A stretch of DNA of 64,000 nt from Chimonanthus salicifolius (GCA_013350335.1 CM023532.1:35465708-35529707); one strand, 5' to 3'. Positions 1-15,600 are shown, numbered from the stretch's first letter. Numbers and translations are program-made. The notes: generated from the sequence alone by a model not told the origin.

Positions 1-3000
1 CTTTTTGAATCCTCTTGATATAATTGTCAGTGGCAATTTGCCAAGTTTTTGTTTATTCTTTGTTTAATATTAATTTTATCTCTCAAAGATCTTAAGTGAA
101 TCATAGATATAGGTTGCATGCCATTTTAGAATTCACCACACAAATTTTGCATTCTCATAAAGGCATCCATCTAACATTTAGACCTAGTGATTCCAATATT
201 TGACCCATCCTTCATCAAATTTGGTATCAACTTTGCCTGCGTTGGATTTGGCAACAGAGCTTGTCCTGTGCCACAAATTTTCAATGCTGATTAGGCCATA
301 TTCTTCTCTCATATAGGCGTGTGCGAACCAATTTATTGTGAACTTGGTGAGCATTTTTCCAAAGGGATGGTATAAAAGATCTTATACTAGGATAATCATT
401 GGTAAAATGTCTATATATAATAAGGGGCCTACCAAAATCAACTCAACAATTTACTCGTAAGTATAATTTTAAGCACCATGGATTAAATGGATGTAGAGCT
501 TAGGCTTAATCCAAAACTTTTTCTGTTTTTCTGTAAAGTTATGAAAAGATTAAAAAGTCCAAAAATTTATTTTAAATAGTGCATCCATGCAATTCATCGT
601 TTCCAACAAATGCTAAAAACTTGCACCACATGTTGATCTTTCGGATATCTAAGAAGAGAGAACTAATTTGATGTAAATTTGGTGAATATTTTTGTGGGAC
701 GCACTTTGAATCATGATGATGAGTTGGTTTAAAATTCTATGCTTGGATATGGACATAAAAAAAAATAGCTTAAATGAACACTTTAATATGGCTTTAAACG
801 CCACACAAGTGTAATGGTTAGTAGGCCTTCGGCTTAATCAACCCATAAATGTAACTTAGGTTTAAAAAATGATAGTCTGAGTGTTAGTTTTGAGCCTTAG
901 GCCACACAATTGCTCAATGTTAGTTTTGAGTTATAGGAATACCAGTGCTACAGTGCCCATTAAAACCAATTTGCCAAGGACAAATAAGTGCCAACCCTAG
1001 ATACATGAAATTCATGTCTCTAATGATGATGATGAGGTGGGCTACAATTCACGGGGTGATTATAGGTGTTACTGCCATCCAAAAATAATTGGCAAATACT
1101 ATATTCAAACCGTTAAAATCATTAAACGTCACTGAACTATGCACTGTCCTAAGTAAAATAATCACATCTAAGTCATTTTTTCACACAATTTAAACACTCC
1201 AATCATAGGCCACACTCTTATCTCTCACAGACATGTGAGAAGTGGCCCATGGTGAACTTCGTAAACACCTTTTTTATGGGGTTCACATTTAATCATCAAG
1301 ATGAGTTGTCTTAAAAGATCTATGCTCGAATAGGGGACTACAAAACTTCAATAAATCATTCTAAAGTATAGCTTTGAAGACGACAATGTTTTAAAATCTA
1401 TTATTAAGTGTAACATCAAAAGGGTTTATAGTTGGTAAGATTACAATTCATGAGGTGACAGTTAATGTTATTGAAATCAAATTGACACAATCGATAACCC
1501 AGTTACTAAAATTAAAACTTGATTAAGATGTCTATTTTGTAACTGCCATGTGTTTCAGATTTATCTTGTGAGTAATTTGAACCAATCATGATTTTTTTTA
1601 TTAATCAACACCATAAATCTAGTAAGCCGGTGCTTCAAGCAGGGGCATTAGTAGCAGCTTTGAAAAATAAAAAACAAAGAGAGCTTTTATGCAGTCCAAA
1701 ACATTTCTTTTCAGTCCCTTTAATGGACAATAAATATACTGAAGCAGAAACCTTTCATCAACATACAAACATTATGGTTGTGACAGTAAGCACTTGGACA
1801 ACCTCAATGGTTGGTGTTGATGATTATGTCGTTGTAGGAGTGTTAAAAAATAAAAGAGAGCCTTAAATGGAGGTCAAACAAACAAGTGATGGCCAAAATA
1901 TAATAGTAATCAAATGTCCAAAAAAATAGTCAAAGGTGAGTTCAATTAAGTTATGGCCAAAATGGTAATAACGCATATGTCTGAAAAAAAATGTGTCAAA
2001 AAAGAGTTTTGACCACATGTGCCATCAAATCTCACCAACCCTCAACCCTTTTCCATGACAACTGAGTAGCTCCTCCTACAAGCAATAAGGCTCTCTCCAC
2101 TGGCCTCTACCCTCTTGAAAAATATGAATCGGAATTTAAATAAGCGGAAAGAGAAGGAGCCCTCGACCCGCAACAGATAGAGGATGATTCAATCAATCAC
2201 GTAATTTGGGCTCCTAGAATATGGTGCCCTTGTGGCAATCTATTTGATTGTATCAAGAGGACCAATGAACTGGGATTTTCCTATTGGGTCAGGTCACTTC
2301 AGGGCAAGCGAATAACTTTTCATAAAGTGGATAAACTTCAAGAGAATAATTCAGAGCTCTTGAAGAGAGGAACCATGCAGTTGCATACATGAGATAGATC
2401 TTCCAAAGAATGACGCCTTTTTTTAATAAGCCAATACATTTAGAACCCTGAAGATACATTCTTTTTCCCATTGAAATATCAGCCCTTCATCTCTATGTCC
2501 TTCAAGCAATTGGGACTTTATTGACAAATTTTCAGACTTGGAATATTCCAAGACTTTAGGAGAAATCTTAGTGTTAATTGGAACTTAGTTTCATTTAAAC
2601 AAATTTATTAGTGTTGTTTGGATTTCAAACTTCATCAACACTATAACATTCCAAATTCTTGGCAGGAGCTTTACTGCATTAACGTTTATTTCATAGAGAA
2701 GGCACTTGTTCTACACATGGAATTTTTAGAAGCGACATCCTGCATATGCAACACTGTGCATGGGGAAAAGAAAAAGGCTGTGTGGAACCCATCTAGGCCC
2801 ACCAACACCCATTCTTCTGCCCAACTAGTTTGAAGACCTGACCATGTTCAACCAAGACGCAATGTTTGACCAAAACCCAGTCCCAATCCCCACCCCCTTC
2901 CTAAAAACAGGGACAGAGACAGAAAGAGACTCCATTCCCATTGTTGAATGTCAGGTAATTTTTTGACAATGATAGATTATTCAACCTTGCTCATCCCCAT

Positions 3001-3605
3001 GAATTGTCATTGTCTAAGTGAGTGGAATCAACAGCTTGTTGCATATAAAAGAATATTTTGTCTATACAATATAGTCTACACCTAGGCAACAGTATTCAAG
3101 AACAACATGAAGAAAAGTCCTATGGTACTAACTTGGATGTATGCGAAGATGGATTTATTTATGCTCAGGAGGACCACTAAAATCAGCTTCAGTGGACTGT
3201 TCAGGATTTTAATCCAATGGTGATCTTTACCCAAGATGTGATAAAACTGGGTAGGGAAGAATTTCCAAAGGAAGTTGGTTTATGGGAGGGAGGTATGGGG
3301 AGCAAATAGGATCAATGTGGATTCCATTTAGGGTCATCGTGTATGGGATCCCATGTTAGATACTGCCAGGGAGAAATCTAAATACATGAATACATACATG
3401 TAATAGACGATGAATAATATTGTGCGTGTATCATGAACAGTAAAATAGTATGTAAAGTGAGATTATAGAACACAAATTCAACTAGCAAGCACTTGAGCAC
3501 AAATATAAAATAAAAGAAAATGTACAAGAAACACTAAAGAACAGGTTACAATTAAAGACCTAAGAAGCAAATCAGACTCTTCGGAATACTTCCTAATTAG
3601 GGCAC
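1..3605. other. GCN1 intron 30 (left part), no gene seen
   Basis: Exon 30 ends in ...LPSLLK with a GT donor at 3604-3605. The expected next exon (a GLEDKAWRTKQSS-like block in this family) was not found in the remaining 3.6 kb. The intron therefore runs past the left edge, unless the gene is broken here. The DNA is AT-rich and repeat-like, with no coherent open frame and no element that I can name. Confidence 0.6.
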
Positions 3606-6600
3606 CTTAAGAAGAGAAGGGAGGACAAGCTTTACTCCTTGGCCACTAAGTTGAGACATCATAGCACGAGCTGCACACTCAGAAGCTTCACGTACTGCAG
3701 CAACTTGATCAGAGAAAGAACCCAGAAGCAAGGGCAAAATTTGAATAACATACCTGCAGGAAAAAGAGAAGAAAATTAAAAACAAACATGTGGATGAGGG
3801 AAAAAAGACGATCATCACATTAAAAGGTTTTCACATACGGTTCAAATAATTTTCCAAGCTTCTCACACAGACACTCAAATCCAAGTAAAGCTCCTTCACG
3901 TGACTTTGCTGAATTCCTGAAACTCAAGGATAAACAAATTTGAAAACCAATATATAGTAGATAGCATAACAATGCATGAATAAATTATCACTCATGTCAA
4001 TTTGAAGAATTCCAGAAACATAGAGATGGACATCTATAAAAACTAAGACCAACAATAAAGTTAGAAGAAAGATAATCATATGAATATAAATTAAATGAAA
4101 TTGCGATGTGACAAAAACTAAATTGTAAAAATATATGTAAATGAATATCTTGATATCCGCAAATTTTATAAAAAAATGAAAAGAACATTTTTTGTTCTTT
4201 GCAATTATAGAAGCCATTTTTAAGCTCTCCATATTTTATTACTCCAAATTATTTTTTACTAACTAAACTTTTGCATCCGACATGGGCCCAACTATGCCCC
4301 ACATGAGGGATCCTTTGGATAATTTTTTTCATCCATGGACATAATAACCAGAAGAATCACCTTGACCCAATTATAAAAAATTCATGTTTTTTAGACCTAA
4401 ATGTTGATTACTTTAAATTATTTTTAAATCCTAACAATTTGCATCCTACATGAGGAGGACTTTCACTCCATTTAATGACCCATTCAGAGATCTTAACATA
4501 AATAGGAACCTCAGAAAAATCACTCAAATCCAATCCTAGAAACCATGTTTTTAAAGCTTTCACAATTTTATAGACACCTTGTTGTTTTTAGTAGTTACGA
4601 TGTAATGACCCTGACCCGACTCCCTGATCATGACATTGTCCTATTTGGGCCGTCGGTCCAGCCTAATACTTGCTGACCGAGCCAACCCTCAAGGTTTTGC
4701 TTTGGGCCCGCCCCACTTGACCAGGCCCAAAAAGCCTCATGCTTGAGGAGGGGCTCCCCCTCTCTAATAACTCTTCTCTTCTTACCCAGCCTGGGTGATG
4801 TGGGCCTTTTCCAACATGCCCAGGTGGGTGGGGCGTCACATACGAGGTATCCAAAATTCACACTTTGGATGAGACCCATTTTGATCCAACGTTATTTTAA
4901 AGATATATATGTTACTGCTCAAAAAAAAAGATATATATGCACATTAACATATAAGCTACAATTTAAATATACATATAAATATAAACCGTCATATTTTGGT
5001 ATCATTTTTTACAGTTTTAAATTTAATATGTATAAATTAAATTAAAGAGTATAATTTAATTTTAATATACCATTCAATTCAATAAAATTGCCTATACTAG
5101 CATAATATAATTTAATACATATTTATAAGAACTCCCAATGGAATTATAGCTATAACAATGATGATATACAACCCCAAACCCCAAACACCACCCCCCACCC
5201 CCTTCTCATCCTCCTCCAACCCCAACATTTTTTTTCCCAACATTTTAGTTGGCCCTCATTAATTGTCATATGTACAAATGGCTGGCCCTCTCATACACCA
5301 TTAAACATTTGGCCATTAAGTCATTGTTTAAGACCTAAACACGAGAAGGATTAAATTGGATAAAAAAAGGAACTAAACTCAATTGATTGAATAATGTAAA
5401 GAACATTACCAGCCGTACTAGGTTGATAATAAAAATCCAAAATAAAATAAAATACAATAGCTAATGAATAGACAAGTCTAAAATGAAATAACTTTATAAA
5501 CATGAAACAAATTAATTGAAATTAAAAAAAAAAAATGTTAGCACTTCGCTCCAACATGTATTCTCAAGTTCAAAATGCAATAATAAAGATGAAACATCAA
5601 CTTTGGTAATGCAAACTTATTCTTTAAAAATGGCATTCTTTAGGGCCCATTAAAATGTTAATAAAATATATCAACAAGCTCCCATTTACCTAAATACCGA
5701 AATTTACTCCTAAAAAATGTTCATGTATTAGATATAAATTCATGAAACTAGATGACTAAACTTGAAGCTCATTATTTTAAATGGGATTTTTCAAAGGAAA
5801 ATACTAAACTTACTCTCAAGTTATACCCTTTTATACTCTTTGCTAATGGGGTAAGTCATTTGATTGGTATCTTAATTAACTCTTGAAAGTCCAACCAATT
5901 GTGACTTGCCACATAAGCATGAGGGCATAAAAGGGTATAAAAATAACGTATGTAGCATCTCCCCATTTCAAGTTTTGTCTTAATCTGAAAAGCAAAAAAA
6001 CCTATTATATTTCTATATTTTGAAAAATAAAAAATAAAAGGCCTCCTTTTCATAAGTTCTTGGAAAAAAAATCTGTCCCAATTTAACATATACTTCTTGC
6101 TAAGTTGCATGAATACAAGTACAAGTGTTGGTATCCCCCAAAAAGGGTATGGGGAATAACTTAATCTAAAAAATATTAAAAATATAGAAAACAATATTTA
6201 TGGTTATATTGAAAATTAACTAATATCCTTGTCTATTTTAATTTTACATGTTTATATATAGCAAAACAGTCTATTTACATATAACAATATTTAGGAGAAA
6301 AACTGTTAATTTAAGTATACATAGTAATAACTACAAGCTAGCAAAAGGTCCCAATGACTTGAGGGTAAAATTGTGAATTTCACATCACATGCCCTAGAGT
6401 TCTAGAAACAGAAAATGACTCCTGCTTAACGCAATGGATGAAAGGAATAACCAAGTCTCTCTCTCACTCATTCTCGCTTGCTAACTACCCATGGATGTAC
6501 TATCCAACACAGCTGGTCCACGTGTCCTGCCGTGTCTCATGCATGTCAAAACCCATACCTGTATCTATAGGTTTCCAAAAGCAACACCTTGGGATTTTTT

Positions 6601-9600
6601 ACCTGTCCATGTAACATAGAGTACTGAATTTCAATCTAGAATTTTTAGAATTTAAGTCAGGCATAATTGTGGACCCACCTAAATGTAACAAACAAAAAGG
6701 AACCCAGACAAGTTAACCAAGTCAAAATTCAACTTATATGAAATTTTTAGCCACCTAATCTAAAGCATGAAATTGATTATTGAAGTTCAAATCAAAAGCT
6801 AGAGACATCAAATACTGCTCAGTTTTATGTATTTCACAAATCTTGAGGCTTCATTTGATCTCTTACAATATATAAGGGCAGCAACCAAGCCACACTCACA
6901 TCCTAGAAATGCTACATTAAAGCTAATGCAAAATTAGGAGAGAGGGGTCTCTCTCTTTCTTTTTTGAAAGTTGAGGGAGAGGCCTCTTTTCGAATAACTT
7001 GAGAAAAGAATGAAGCTATATTACATAATATATAAAAATATTGTGGCTCCTTTTAAAGTACACCTATTTTAATTTAAAAACTTCTATTTTCAAGCTCAGC
7101 CACCCTTTTTTATGATCTTACATCAGATAGATAAAACACTTTTTTAGAAACTAATCATTTGACCTTAGATTGAGAGTATATATTTTACTTGACATAATCA
7201 ATGGGCCAAAAAAAAAAAAGACATCAATTCATAAAAAAAAAAAAAAGGGGATGCAATATTGAAGTTGGTGTTGTATTTGCAGCACCAAATCCAAAATCCA
7301 TGCCTCATCACAAAAGCCACCTATACAACTAAGACTAGAGGCTGAATGGCACCCGCTTTCTAATTCAGGTGATAGTGAGACGGTTACATGCTGAATGGCA
7401 CCACTATTTCATTTTGGTGTAGATGGGAACAAACAACTTATGTAAATTGTAATAGATAGAGTAGTCACTAGCCATACAACCATTACAATATGGTTTGGCC
7501 CCTTCTGATCTTTAGGCTCCCGAGTTGCAAAGGAATTTGATTTTTTCCCAGCATGTAAGGAAAGCATCAGCATTCTTTACTTCTAAGTTATTCCCAATCA
7601 TGTTTTCTTTTCCTTAGAAGATCCCCAATGAGGTTTGCCTTCAACGCAAATTTTGTAGAGCTTATGGAAACCCACTGTGCTGTACTATGTACTTCTGGTG
7701 TCCTCTCTTCTCTTTATAGGATTGTAAAGGAAATGGACAGTATAGTCTTTTACAGGACAAAAAGAAAAAAGTACACAACAATGTTTAAAAACCGACTCAT
7801 GTATCAAACCATCTTAATAGAAGGTTGGGTTGGATAGGGTTCAACCGAAGATTTGTGGTCAAACTAAGTCAAACTTGTGACATCATCATATCATAAATAG
7901 CAATAAATACTCCCTCCGTTCCATTTTAGTTGCCTCGTTTGAAGTATTTGTATTTTTTAAGGAACTCTCTATCTAAAGGCTAGCACTCCATTTGATCTCA
8001 TCCATTTTCAACACTTTATACTACTCCAATATGAATGAGAGAACTATTTTGGGACAATTCCAAAATCTATATTAGACAAATAAATTGGGACAGAAGGAGT
8101 ATTAAATTAGTAAATAATAATATCTAAATATGATAAATATAAATAAATATAAAAATACAAAATGTAAATACAAATCACATAATTAAAAAAAAAAAAACCA
8201 CTATTACATCTTTTCAAAAAAAAAAAAAAAGGGAACAAAAATGTATTGTCGACAATAATACAATTACAAATGACAAAAACAATCCAAGATCCTAAAAGTA
8301 CAATTTCTAAATTCTAGGTCTGTGTTTATGATTTTATAATTCGTATGTAGACGAACGAACAATGAAATTTTTATAAGCCACACTGAGTAGAAATAATTGT
8401 TGCAAAATTCTTGTGATTCAATTTAAATTACATAATATTTGAAAATGAGATGAGGTCTAGTTACACTACAAAATCAAATAAATTGTTGTTACTGTGAAAT
8501 TTAAAAGAAATGAATATTATTCAATATATATTCAGCTGATTTAAATTAAATAAAGTATGTATTTGAAATGACACTCATTGACAAAGTGTTCAGTTCATCT
8601 GCCTAAATCAAATGCAGCAAGATATTAAAATGAAATTTGTTTCTTCTAATTGATATATTGATACTTTTTAATATGGTGGAGTTAATGACTCCATAAAATA
8701 AGGTTTTATAAAAAATAAAATAAGAATCAAAAGACCACGTGGCCTAAGCCAAGCACAATTTCCTCCTTCCTTGGCCATTTCAGAGACATGCAGCTTCCAT
8801 TAAGGGTACAGGAGAAGCCCATGTATCACAAACCCAGATATGTCATATGCATGAAGGCACAACCTAGAGTTTCCAAGTCGCGGCATTTAAAGCATTTGCA
8901 ATGGGTTGCAGGTCAACCACCTCTACCCACATAAACTATGGTTTGAGCCAAGTTTATACGATTTCGAACAAGAGAAGGATTTTAAATTAAATGCAGCCTG
9001 CATCTATAGACGATTGTGGCTTGACCGGCGGTTCAACCGTCAGGCCTGAGCCAAGTTTGGAAACACTGCTCAAAAAGACAACCCCAGATAAATGGGATTC
9101 ATGGTTTCAATGATCAAGGTGATGAAGACCACACTAAGGATGCTTGCAAAATTGATCAAGTTCCAAATAGGTACTGGTTGACCAAGAAATTTAACCAACT
9201 CTTGGAAGCTGTGGGTGTGCAAAAATGGAAGTCCAACAGTAAAATGGTCTCTCCATATAATTCTCCCCAAGAAGCTCAAAAAGCCAACCCGTAATCAATC
9301 TAAAATGGCAAACTTTGTAAGCTTTCTTCTCCAACCCATTATTTTAAGGCGATTCTCCACCACCCTACAATCCATCATATTTTTTTTTTATTCCAAGTCT
9401 TTATAGGCCACACACTTCTCCAAGTTTAGCATACTTGTAAAAATTCATTATTAGGATAACAAATCAATTACTGGCATTGATGAGAAGCAAACAAAGTACA
9501 AAGGAAACTTCTATAACCCCCTTTTTGCCCAATATGTGCTTCACAATCGAGAAAGATAACAAACCTGTCTTCAAGACTTTCCTGCAACACAGCTACAATT

Positions 9601-12600
9601 CCATATTTTTTTAGACAAGAAACTCCAAAGCCTTTGGCAACCCCAGCAAGACCAAATGCGGCTCCACGGCGCTCACCATACTTATCACTATGCATCAATC
9701 GTTTCAACAGCCTGGAAACAAGTTCCTGAGCATCCTCCTGGCCCAAAAATATGTTAGACAGGAAGCATGAGTATTCCATATTATATGATTTTTCTCTCGG
9801 AAAAATATTTCATATCAACTAATAAAGGAAAATTCTAACAATTCACAAATTATAAAGGCATACTAAATACAACTACAATGAATCCGGCGCAACAAAATAA
9901 CTAGAAAGGATATGAAAAACCACTCTAAGGTAGTATATGAACAAAGCATAAAATATAACAGCATTCAGTACATAGGCAACAAACAGCAATAATTAGTAGT
10001 ACAAGCTAATGGTTCAACCAATCAATAGGTCCCCATGCTTTGTCACGTGGACAGCCCTTAAAAGGGTAAACAATCTCCAAATGATAGGAACTAATCACAG
10101 TTCAGGTTCCAAAAAGGTTTCTACAAACCCTACTTAAGCATCTAATTTGTTTCTTGGTAACATATCAATTCTTTTTATCAAGGGTTTCAACTAATGTTCT
10201 GAAAATCAAAACCGTATCATAAATCATTCTAGCCATCACATCTAGCAAATTGCAAATAGTATCGTAAAGCATACGATTTTTAACACTATTCAATAAAAAA
10301 TCATATACTATTTTATGATTTCCTCAAAAAATATTTAAAAGTAAAAAAATATTTTTTCCATATTCTATGCACTTGGTATTCAAAACAGTATTAGTAAAAT
10401 GTCAAATCATTTAAGTAAACATTGTTTAACATTATACAAAGAAAGTCATGTATATGGCTGGCTAATTACATGTTGCTCATGGTAGCTTATAAGACTAATG
10501 TTTCGAATATTGACTTGGATCATACAAGAGAAGCATATTTTGGTAAAATAAACACTTAAATATTAAAAAAAGTGTATCGTATTATAAGATCCAAATCGTT
10601 TTCCTTAAAAATCATATCATAACATAAGATTCAATTCATGAACCGTAAGATTTTAACAACTATAGTTCCAACAAGCAAGAGGCCAAGCCAAGGCCAGTCA
10701 AAGCACGTCATATATAATATTAGCTAGAAATTGCTGCAGAATTCAAAGTCAGACCTGATGAGCGCACGTAAAATGTGTTAAACTCTCTACCCAGATCCCA
10801 AAGTTGTAACTACTCTTCTAATCTTTCCTATTGAATAACAATTGTTTGATTTTCTGTTTCACCTGTCCACTTCAAAAACTCTAATTGAGCAAATGGTGAT
10901 GATATGATGGTGACGATGAATCCAAGAAAATTTAAGGTTCTGAAACATTCAGCCAAAAAAGATTGTCAATAAAAAAAATGACTAATTAAAAGAAAAAGTA
11001 ATCAAGAATGGACCAAACCAGGTAAAGTGTATTGGCATCAAAAAGAAGACCAGGACCTGCCATCTTGACAAACAAGCCTATTTTAGGCATGTCTTGATCC
11101 ATGGGGCCTTAAAAAGATGCTCAAACCGGCCCATTCACCACTACTTTTCTCCAGTAACAGTCACTACTCATGAAAGATAATGATGATGATGATTAATAAG
11201 TGTTCCTCTAGCTATCCCCTTGATCTATTTTCCCTTCTAAGGGTTTTTTCCTCTTTTTGAGACCCTCTTGTCTTAATAAAATTCATCATTTGAAATAAAA
11301 AATTACATATTATAAGAATAAATATAAAATTGTACAAATACAAAAAAATATCAAGAGATGAATATTGAGATAACATCAAAATACTTTTCAAATAACGCAG
11401 AAACTTATGATGATGGAATATATTATACTAGAAAACAACAATGAGAAGATAATACTCTAAAATAATGATGTTTCTTATCAAGGAATGATAAAGGCTCCTA
11501 ATAACAGCAACAAATTAAAGAAAAATAGAGCAGTACATACTTGTTTGGACTGCATCAATGGTGACAGGCAGTTAGAGACAGCACGCTGAACAGCCTCTGA
11601 TGGTGTGTTTAGTACATCCAACAGCTTCTCGACAACAGCATGAACTTTAGGATCATCCTGCTCAACAGTGCAAATATCCATGATAAAATAATGCATCATA
11701 ATTAGTTCTTTTATTCATGAAAGAAGATAACTAATTATACACCTTTGCCAAATGCTTTGCCAAGGCTCCTGTAAAAATAACAACCCCTTCTCGCACAAGG
11801 TCGTACTTTTCTTCATCTGATGCCTACATGGAATGAAAAGAACAAAAATAACAAAATTAATAAGAATTTCTTTCAGAAGAATAAAATTAAGAAGATTACC
11901 CAGCCATAAATGTAGAATTTCCAATAGACAGATAGACATAACCCTCTGAGCAATTGAAAAATCTAATCATAAAATAGTAAAAGAATCACAATTAATTTTC
12001 CCTGAAGTTGCCGCACAGCACCAAGGAGAAGTTATACCTTTTTATTCAAGTAGTTCTCAAAAATAGGAAACAGCAAAGAAACATTCTCTCTCCCATGTTT
12101 ATCAATAATCATAATGCCTGCATTAATCATTCTTCCTCTCACATCCATATTTGGATCAGCCTACAGTCAAGTATATTTAGTGTTAGTAATCTGCAAACAA
12201 AATTTGCATGAATTCCGAACTAGTACGTTACAAGTAACAACAAGTTGGAAGTACCAGCAATTTAATCCATGTAGCACAAAGAAAGTGTAATCAAAGACCA
12301 AGAAGATGGTTTTGCAATTAATAAATTGAATGGTAAAATACAAGACAACCAGAATTGGTGAGCAATCACAATAACCAACAAAACTCGTAAGAAGGAACCA
12401 AAAGCATGGACAGTCTCAATCCAACAGTAGGGGTTTGTCATCATTAATATACGGATAAAAGAATAACATACCCGTCAATGCACAGAGGTAACGTCAAGAG
12501 AAAATACCAATCTGGCGCGAAAGCAAGTGGTTTACAAAAATAAACATAAAAACAAGAAATGCAGCTTACAAACGATAATTATTGTATTAAATTACAAAAG

Positions 12601-15600
12601 TGCTTAGTGGAAAAAGCGAGTTCACTCATGGAAAGGGATCTTGCGAATATAATACTAGGCTACGGAATCAACTATTGGTATTTATTCCTCCTCAGAGCTT
12701 CAGGGCAAAAAAGGTCATTCCTAAAGTTGCAAACCAATTCTCCATTTCTCACCTCATATCAACATAAATAGCACAAGTAGTATCTCTCTCCCTTTTTAGA
12801 ATTTTTAATGAGATAATAGATTAAGAGGAAAAAAGTAATTTTTGTATCTTCAGGGAATCTCCTCCTTAAATGATACACTTTGCCATATCATTCGAAGAGA
12901 GCTAAAAATTGGGTAAATCTGGAAAGGGATCTTGCGAATATAATACTAGGCTACGGTATCAACTATTGGTATTTATTCCTCCTCAGAGCTTCAGGGCGAA
13001 AAAGGTCATTCCTAAAGTTGAAAACCAATTCTCCATTTCTCACCTCATATCAACATAAATAGCGCTAGTAGTATCTTTCTCCCTTTTTGGAATTTTTAAT
13101 GAGATAATAGATTAAGAGGAAAAAAGTAATTTTTGTATCTTCAGGGAATCTCCTCCTTAAATGATACACTTTGCGATATCATTCGAAGAAAGATTCCTGT
13201 ATCATTCGAAGAGAGCTAAAAATTGGGTAAATCTGCACCAAAAAGATCAAGCCTCCACAGTAGCTGGATAATGAATATTCTGAATAGATAATGTTCTAGC
13301 TTCAAAATTTCTCTTATCTAGTCGACTTGACCAATGTGTGTGGATTGGGAGGTTTACACATGCTCGTGGGATTAGTCTCACCTCCAATGTGGGGTGGGGA
13401 TACCCATGTACAAAAAAAAAAAATCTCTCATCTCTAAAATAAAATCCAAACAATACCAAGGGAAATAGTGATAAAAAAAAAACTATCACTTTGCTTCAAA
13501 ATGCATCTGTTTTTGTATAATATCGCCTGCATACAGGTATCTTGGCTAATGGCAAGTATCCAGGTTGTAAACACAAACAGCAATTATCTTTCAAAAGAAA
13601 CAAAAAACACTGACAGAAGTTGACCAATAAATTAGTGGTTCAGCAGATAGTAGACCAGCTTTACTAACTCAGTACAGTTTATGCTAAAAGTACCACGGAA
13701 TAATCAGCAAAAACGTTTAAGGAAAGAACACTCAAGCACTTACCAAGGCCCTGGATATGAGAAACGTCATGACAACAGGTAGATCTTTGGTTCTCAAAAC
13801 ATCAGCAGCAGAATGCAAAGCTAGAGCGATGCCTTGTCTACCCAGCCAACAAGGGTCCACAATGTCCCCTCCAGCACCAAGATCACGGATGTATAAAGAA
13901 AATAAAGCCGAAAGAGTTTCCTGCAGATATCATCAGGATTAAAAATAACTAAATAATAACACCATCCACTGCTATCAAAAGAGCATTTGGATATACTAAC
14001 TTGTATGGTGTCTGGGTTTTCATCCAAAGCAGCAGCTAATGCCTCCCCAGCTGCTACACGTACATTATAGTTGGTATGAGAAAGTGCACTAAAAAGACCT
14101 GAGTAATCAGTCCCAAAATCAAAACCGTAACGGTCCCATACATCTTCTGCTGCTTCTGCAACTGACTGAACAGAATCTTTCAGAGTTAATAATAGGTGAA
14201 AGGTGTCAGAGAGATGAAGTGCACATTAAAAGAAGAAGAAAAAGAAAGGAACGAAGAAAGAAAGAAAGAAAGAAGTTTGAAGGAAGCAAAAATAAACAAA
14301 CACAGCATAATCATAATTACACTTTCTCAATCTCCCAAATAAAAAAGGAATAAAATAATGATAGAACTAAAAGTAGCCCAAAAAAAGCTATCTCAAATAA
14401 CATGGCATAAAATAAATACTTTAAACATAGGTAATTCTTGGCACAAAAAAATTTAGGTTAAAGGTTGGGGCTCATTCTGAGCTTTCAGTCATGATAGTTG
14501 TGAAGTGACAACAGTCTCACAGTGGTTAATTTTAGAAAATCAACGACTCCATATAACACTTGAGGCACCCTTCTCTCAACGGCTAGCTTTTGAGAGTGAG
14601 TTTTACCTTAAGAATGTTATCGTCATAGTTCTCTAACATGGTATCAAAGCAGGTTTTGCATGTCCAGTGCACGTGAAGGTGGATCTGAAGTCCACGGGCA
14701 GCCACAGGGTGCAGCTGCACTTGAGGGCGGGGTGTGAAGTGACAAATGTCTCAATCAGTTAATTCGAGAAACCAACGACTCCATATAACACTTGAGGCAC
14801 CCTTCTCTCAACGGCTAGCTTTTGAGAGTGAGCTAGAACTTAAGAATGTTATCATGTCATAGTTTTCTAACAATAATCTCTCAAGACACTAATCCAAACA
14901 ATTGAAAGCAAGAAAATGGAGAAGAAAGGCTATTGGCTGAAGGTAAAAGAAGATGCAGCAGAATAGAAGTGAGGAGATCCGATTACATCATTAGCTGAAA
15001 ACTGTCCAAGGGAAACATCAGCAGGGATCCCCTGAGTATTTTAAGGGTTCAATGGAACTAGAGGACATATAAATCCCAAGGAAAAGAAATAGATCAGGAG
15101 TTGTGGTTGCCTTTGCAAGCTTTTTCTTTTTCAAATGGTAACTGTAATAATATTAATTATTAAATAAAAGCACCAGAGATGCAATGAGAAGTTGTACAAG
15201 ACAAAGATAAAGAGAAACCAAAAGCCCTCAACCCCTTACACCTATTGCGCCAAAGCAGCCAAGACAGCAGAACAGTAATCTAAAGAAGCCCAATACTCTC
15301 TTTCCAGGCCCACAAAATGTCACTCATGGAAACATGTTGGAAATCTGCAAGAGAAGACGCCCAGGCTGCACATTTGGCCAAAATCCAGTAGGAATACATT
15401 GCAGGTTTTCCACATGGTTCCTGAATACCCTCTTATTGCGCTCCCACCAAATGCTCCACAAGATGGCAAAGAGGGAAAGACGCCATTGGGAGACATTAAA
15501 GAGCTTCCGAGTGAAAGAATGTTGAGCTATCCAAGAGGACATAAACCAAAAGAGTCCAAGACAACACTCCGGATAGTCGTCGAGAACAGTTTTCTAAAAC

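Noticed and set aside
8734..8746. G-box-like CCACGTGG in GCN1 intron 28
   Set aside because: It is far from any start site and inside repeat-rich intron DNA; no promoter context.
7783..9070. Possible hAT element with CARTGTTT...AAACACTG ends
   Set aside because: The flanks show no target duplication and the interior already contains a Stowaway; the evidence is too weak.
10190..10670. Possible MITE in GCN1 intron 27 with TGTTNTGAAAATC-like ends
   Set aside because: The ends are only loosely inverted and no 8-bp or TA duplication was found.
12580..13062. Pair of small proteins ([16 protein letters not shown]...)
   Set aside because: The frames exist only because of the tandem duplication and show no family or codon signature; they lie inside a GCN1 intron.
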